64,000 nucleotides of DNA from NCBI GenBank assembly GCA_048267965.1, contig JBLWWK010000001.1, positions 248,001 to 312,000 on the forward strand. Direction: 5' to 3'. The stretch is from GCA-2705995 sp048267965 (GTDB lineage: Bacteria; Bacteroidota; Bacteroidia; Flavobacteriales_G; Salibacteraceae). Positions within the stretch are counted from its first letter, which is position 1. Each line of letters begins with the position of its first letter. The notes beneath the pieces are model-generated. The model was not told where the DNA came from. It did no database searches and saw only the letters and a program-made list of their open reading frames with translations. The translations under genes were made by a program, and so were the position numbers. Of this stretch, positions 62,758-64,000 are shown piece after piece.

Positions 62758-64000
62758 GCATAGCACAAGCAAATAGAATCTTTTTTGCAGGTATCGGAGG
62801 GATCGGTATGAGTGCGCTTGCTCGCTATTTTAAGCAGTTGGGAAAATCGGTAACGGGTTACGACAAAACCGATACGTTTATTACTCAGCAGCTAAAAGCC
62901 GAAAATATTGAGGTGTTTTTTGATCAAAATCCTGATTTAATATCAAAAAATACCGATTTGGTGGTGTACACTCCAGCTATTAAAAAAAGTGCGCTTTTCG
63001 AAAGAGCTAGTGAATTGGGCATTCCCATGCTAAAACGAAGTGAAGTGCTAGGCTGGATCAGCAAAAACTACGTTTCGATGGCCGTAGCAGGAACCCATGG
63101 TAAAACTTCTACATCAGCTATGTTGGCGCATTTGCTCTACCAAAGCGAATGGGGGGTAAATGCTTTTATTGGCGGAACGCTTACGAACTACAATACCAAT
63201 TTTTTGTGCAATGCAGAAAGTGAGTGCGCGGTGGTAGAAGCAGATGAATTTGACCGGTCTTTTTTAACGCTTCATCCCAATTATGCCATCATTACCAGCA
63301 TGGATGCCGATCATTTAGATATCTATGGTAAAGACGATGAAGTAAAAAAGAGTTTCCACGATTTTGCTAGTCAAATCGAAGCAGGAGGAGCCTTAGTAGT
63401 GAACCATCAATGGAAACTCTCTAAATCGATCTCTGCGAGCGTTTTCACTTACGGATTAGAAGAAAAAACGGCCGATTTTGCAGGGAATAACATTCGTATC
63501 GAAGAAGGTAAATATTTTTTTGATATCCGCTTTCATTCAGGCGAAGAATTGCACAATGTGCAGCTCGGTTTGCAGGGAAGACACAACGTAGAAAATGCGG
63601 TGGCGGCTGCTGCTGTTGCCTTTTTAAAAGGGGTTCCTGCCGAAACAATAAAAACAGGATTGGCCTCTTTTAAAGGAGTGAAGAGAAGGTTCCAGTACAT
63701 TATTCACCGTGAAGATTTTGCTTTTATAGATGATTATGCTCATCATCCGAGCGAATTAACGGCTTGCATTTCTTCAGCTCGTGAAATGTTTCCAGGTAAA
63801 AAGATTACAGGCGTTTTTCAACCGCACTTGTTCAGTAGAACCCGTGATTTTGAACAGGGTTTTGCAGAGGCGCTATCGTTATTAGACGAGTTGCTGTTGC
63901 TAGATATTTACCCAGCAAGAGAAGAACCCATCGAAGGAGTTACTTCTGCTGCTTTACTCGAAAAAGTAAGTATACCCAATAAGCATTTAATCGATAAAAC
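62754..64000 (+). CDS. murC: UDP-N-acetylmuramate:L-alanine ligase (partial, C-terminus outside window)
   Basis: 415 codons visible, starting with GTG at 62754 in the murG stop. N-terminal IFFAGIGGIGMSALARYFKQLG, ATP loop AGTHGKTSTSAM, and DEFDRSFL and DDYAHHPSEL. The first amino-acid ligase of the pathway. Two copies of the recurrent motif family lie in it (63087 partial, 63632 full). Confidence 0.95.
   Translation, partial: MSIAQANRIFFAGIGGIGMSALARYFKQLGKSVTGYDKTDTFITQQLKAENIEVFFDQNPDLISKNTDLVVYTPAIKKSALFERASELGIPMLKRSEVLGWISKNYVSMAVAGTHGKTSTSAMLAHLLYQSEWGVNAFIGGTLTNYNTNFLCNAESECAVVEADEFDRSFLTLHPNYAIITSMDADHLDIYGKDDEVKKSFHDFASQIEAGGALVVNHQWKLSKSISASVFTYGLEEKTADFAGNNIRIEEGKYFFDIRFHSGEELHNVQLGLQGRHNVENAVAAAAVAFLKGVPAETIKTGLASFKGVKRRFQYIIHREDFAFIDDYAHHPSELTACISSAREMFPGKKITGVFQPHLFSRTRDFEQGFAEALSLLDELLLLDIYPAREEPIEGVTSAALLEKVSIPNKHLIDK

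Larger units (their letters stand above)
1936..63641. repeat. dispersed GGTTCCTRCC motif, 21 exact copies
   Basis: Exact GGTTCCTACC/GGTAGGAACC at 2250, 10232, 15102, 18906, 20716, 24001, 28563, 34367, 42954, 43370, 45663, 58144 and 62622 (13). Exact GGTTCCTGCC/GGCAGGAACC at 1936, 3405, 21132, 25707, 26329, 29560, 35462 and 63632 (8). Twelve read on the plus and nine on the minus strand. C precedes in 11 and G follows in 11; the 14-base form TCGGTTCCTRCCGA is exact at 21131, 24000, 25706 and 28562 minus one base of flank. The heptamer GGTTCCT occurs about 50 times in all, against about five each for GGTTCCA and GGTTCCG. Counts are by eye. Confidence 0.8.

Noticed and set aside
1936..63641. GGTTCCTRCC as a chi-like or KOPS-like polar signal
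   Set aside because: The two orientations are almost equally common within one replichore-sized stretch (12 and 9), with no strand bias.
1..64000. CRISPR array, tRNA or rRNA genes, transposases or integrases
   Set aside because: No repeat-spacer structure, cloverleaf or relevant protein motif was seen on either strand.

Overview
The window is a chromosomal segment of a Bacteroidota bacterium, most likely order Flavobacteriales. The reasons are gliding genes gldB and gldC, a remnant of a type IX secretion sorting domain, two SusC-like or siderophore-like TonB receptors, promoters of the TAnnTTTG type, almost no Shine-Dalgarno sites, and a division cluster that lacks murF between murE and mraY. 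No tRNA, rRNA, CRISPR array, transposase or integrase was seen.

Layout. 1-11.8 kb: a Na+/phosphate cotransporter (cut by the window start), a response regulator with a degenerate receiver, a PAS kinase plus CheY-like pair, a beta-helix lipoprotein plus TonB receptor pair, and a PhoB/PhoR-like two-component system divergent from that pair. 11.8-20.7 kb: isocitrate dehydrogenase, GSCFA protein, glycosyltransferase, aspartate kinase, trmB, an alkyltransferase-like protein, and membrane proteins. 20.8-26.8 kb: truncated haemoglobin, a metal-binding/AraC pair, a CNNM/CBS protein, and an arsenic operon (arsR, DUF6428, arsC, ACR3) with two operator copies. 26.9-30.2 kb: a hybrid kinase and a secreted protein of unknown function. 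30.3-33.1 kb: a three-gene cassette (PLD-like nuclease with zinc ribbons, HNH nuclease, methyltransferase-HIT fusion) flanked by 120-bp direct repeats, the best candidate for an undescribed accessory system. 33.3-43.3 kb: YitT, a TonB receptor, a giant multi-PAS kinase, and a MbnH/MbnP-like copper module. 43.4-50.8 kb: Mrp, NifU-type protein, 2-oxoacid:ferredoxin oxidoreductase, nadE, an outer-membrane protein, gldB and gldC. 50.8-64 kb: engB, a hydrolase, then the dcw cluster mraZ-rsmH-ftsL-ftsI-murE-mraY-murD-ftsW-murG-murC (cut by the window end).

The most striking non-gene signal is a 10-mer, GGTTCCTRCC, read by eye at 21 places on both strands (chance expectation well below one). Its longest shared form is the near-palindrome TCGGTTCCTRCCGA. 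It falls in coding and non-coding DNA, often in protein linkers or tails, and once as an inverted pair behind a gene. It looks like a DNA-uptake-type or other genome-wide signal and is absent from the 30.3-33.1 kb cassette.
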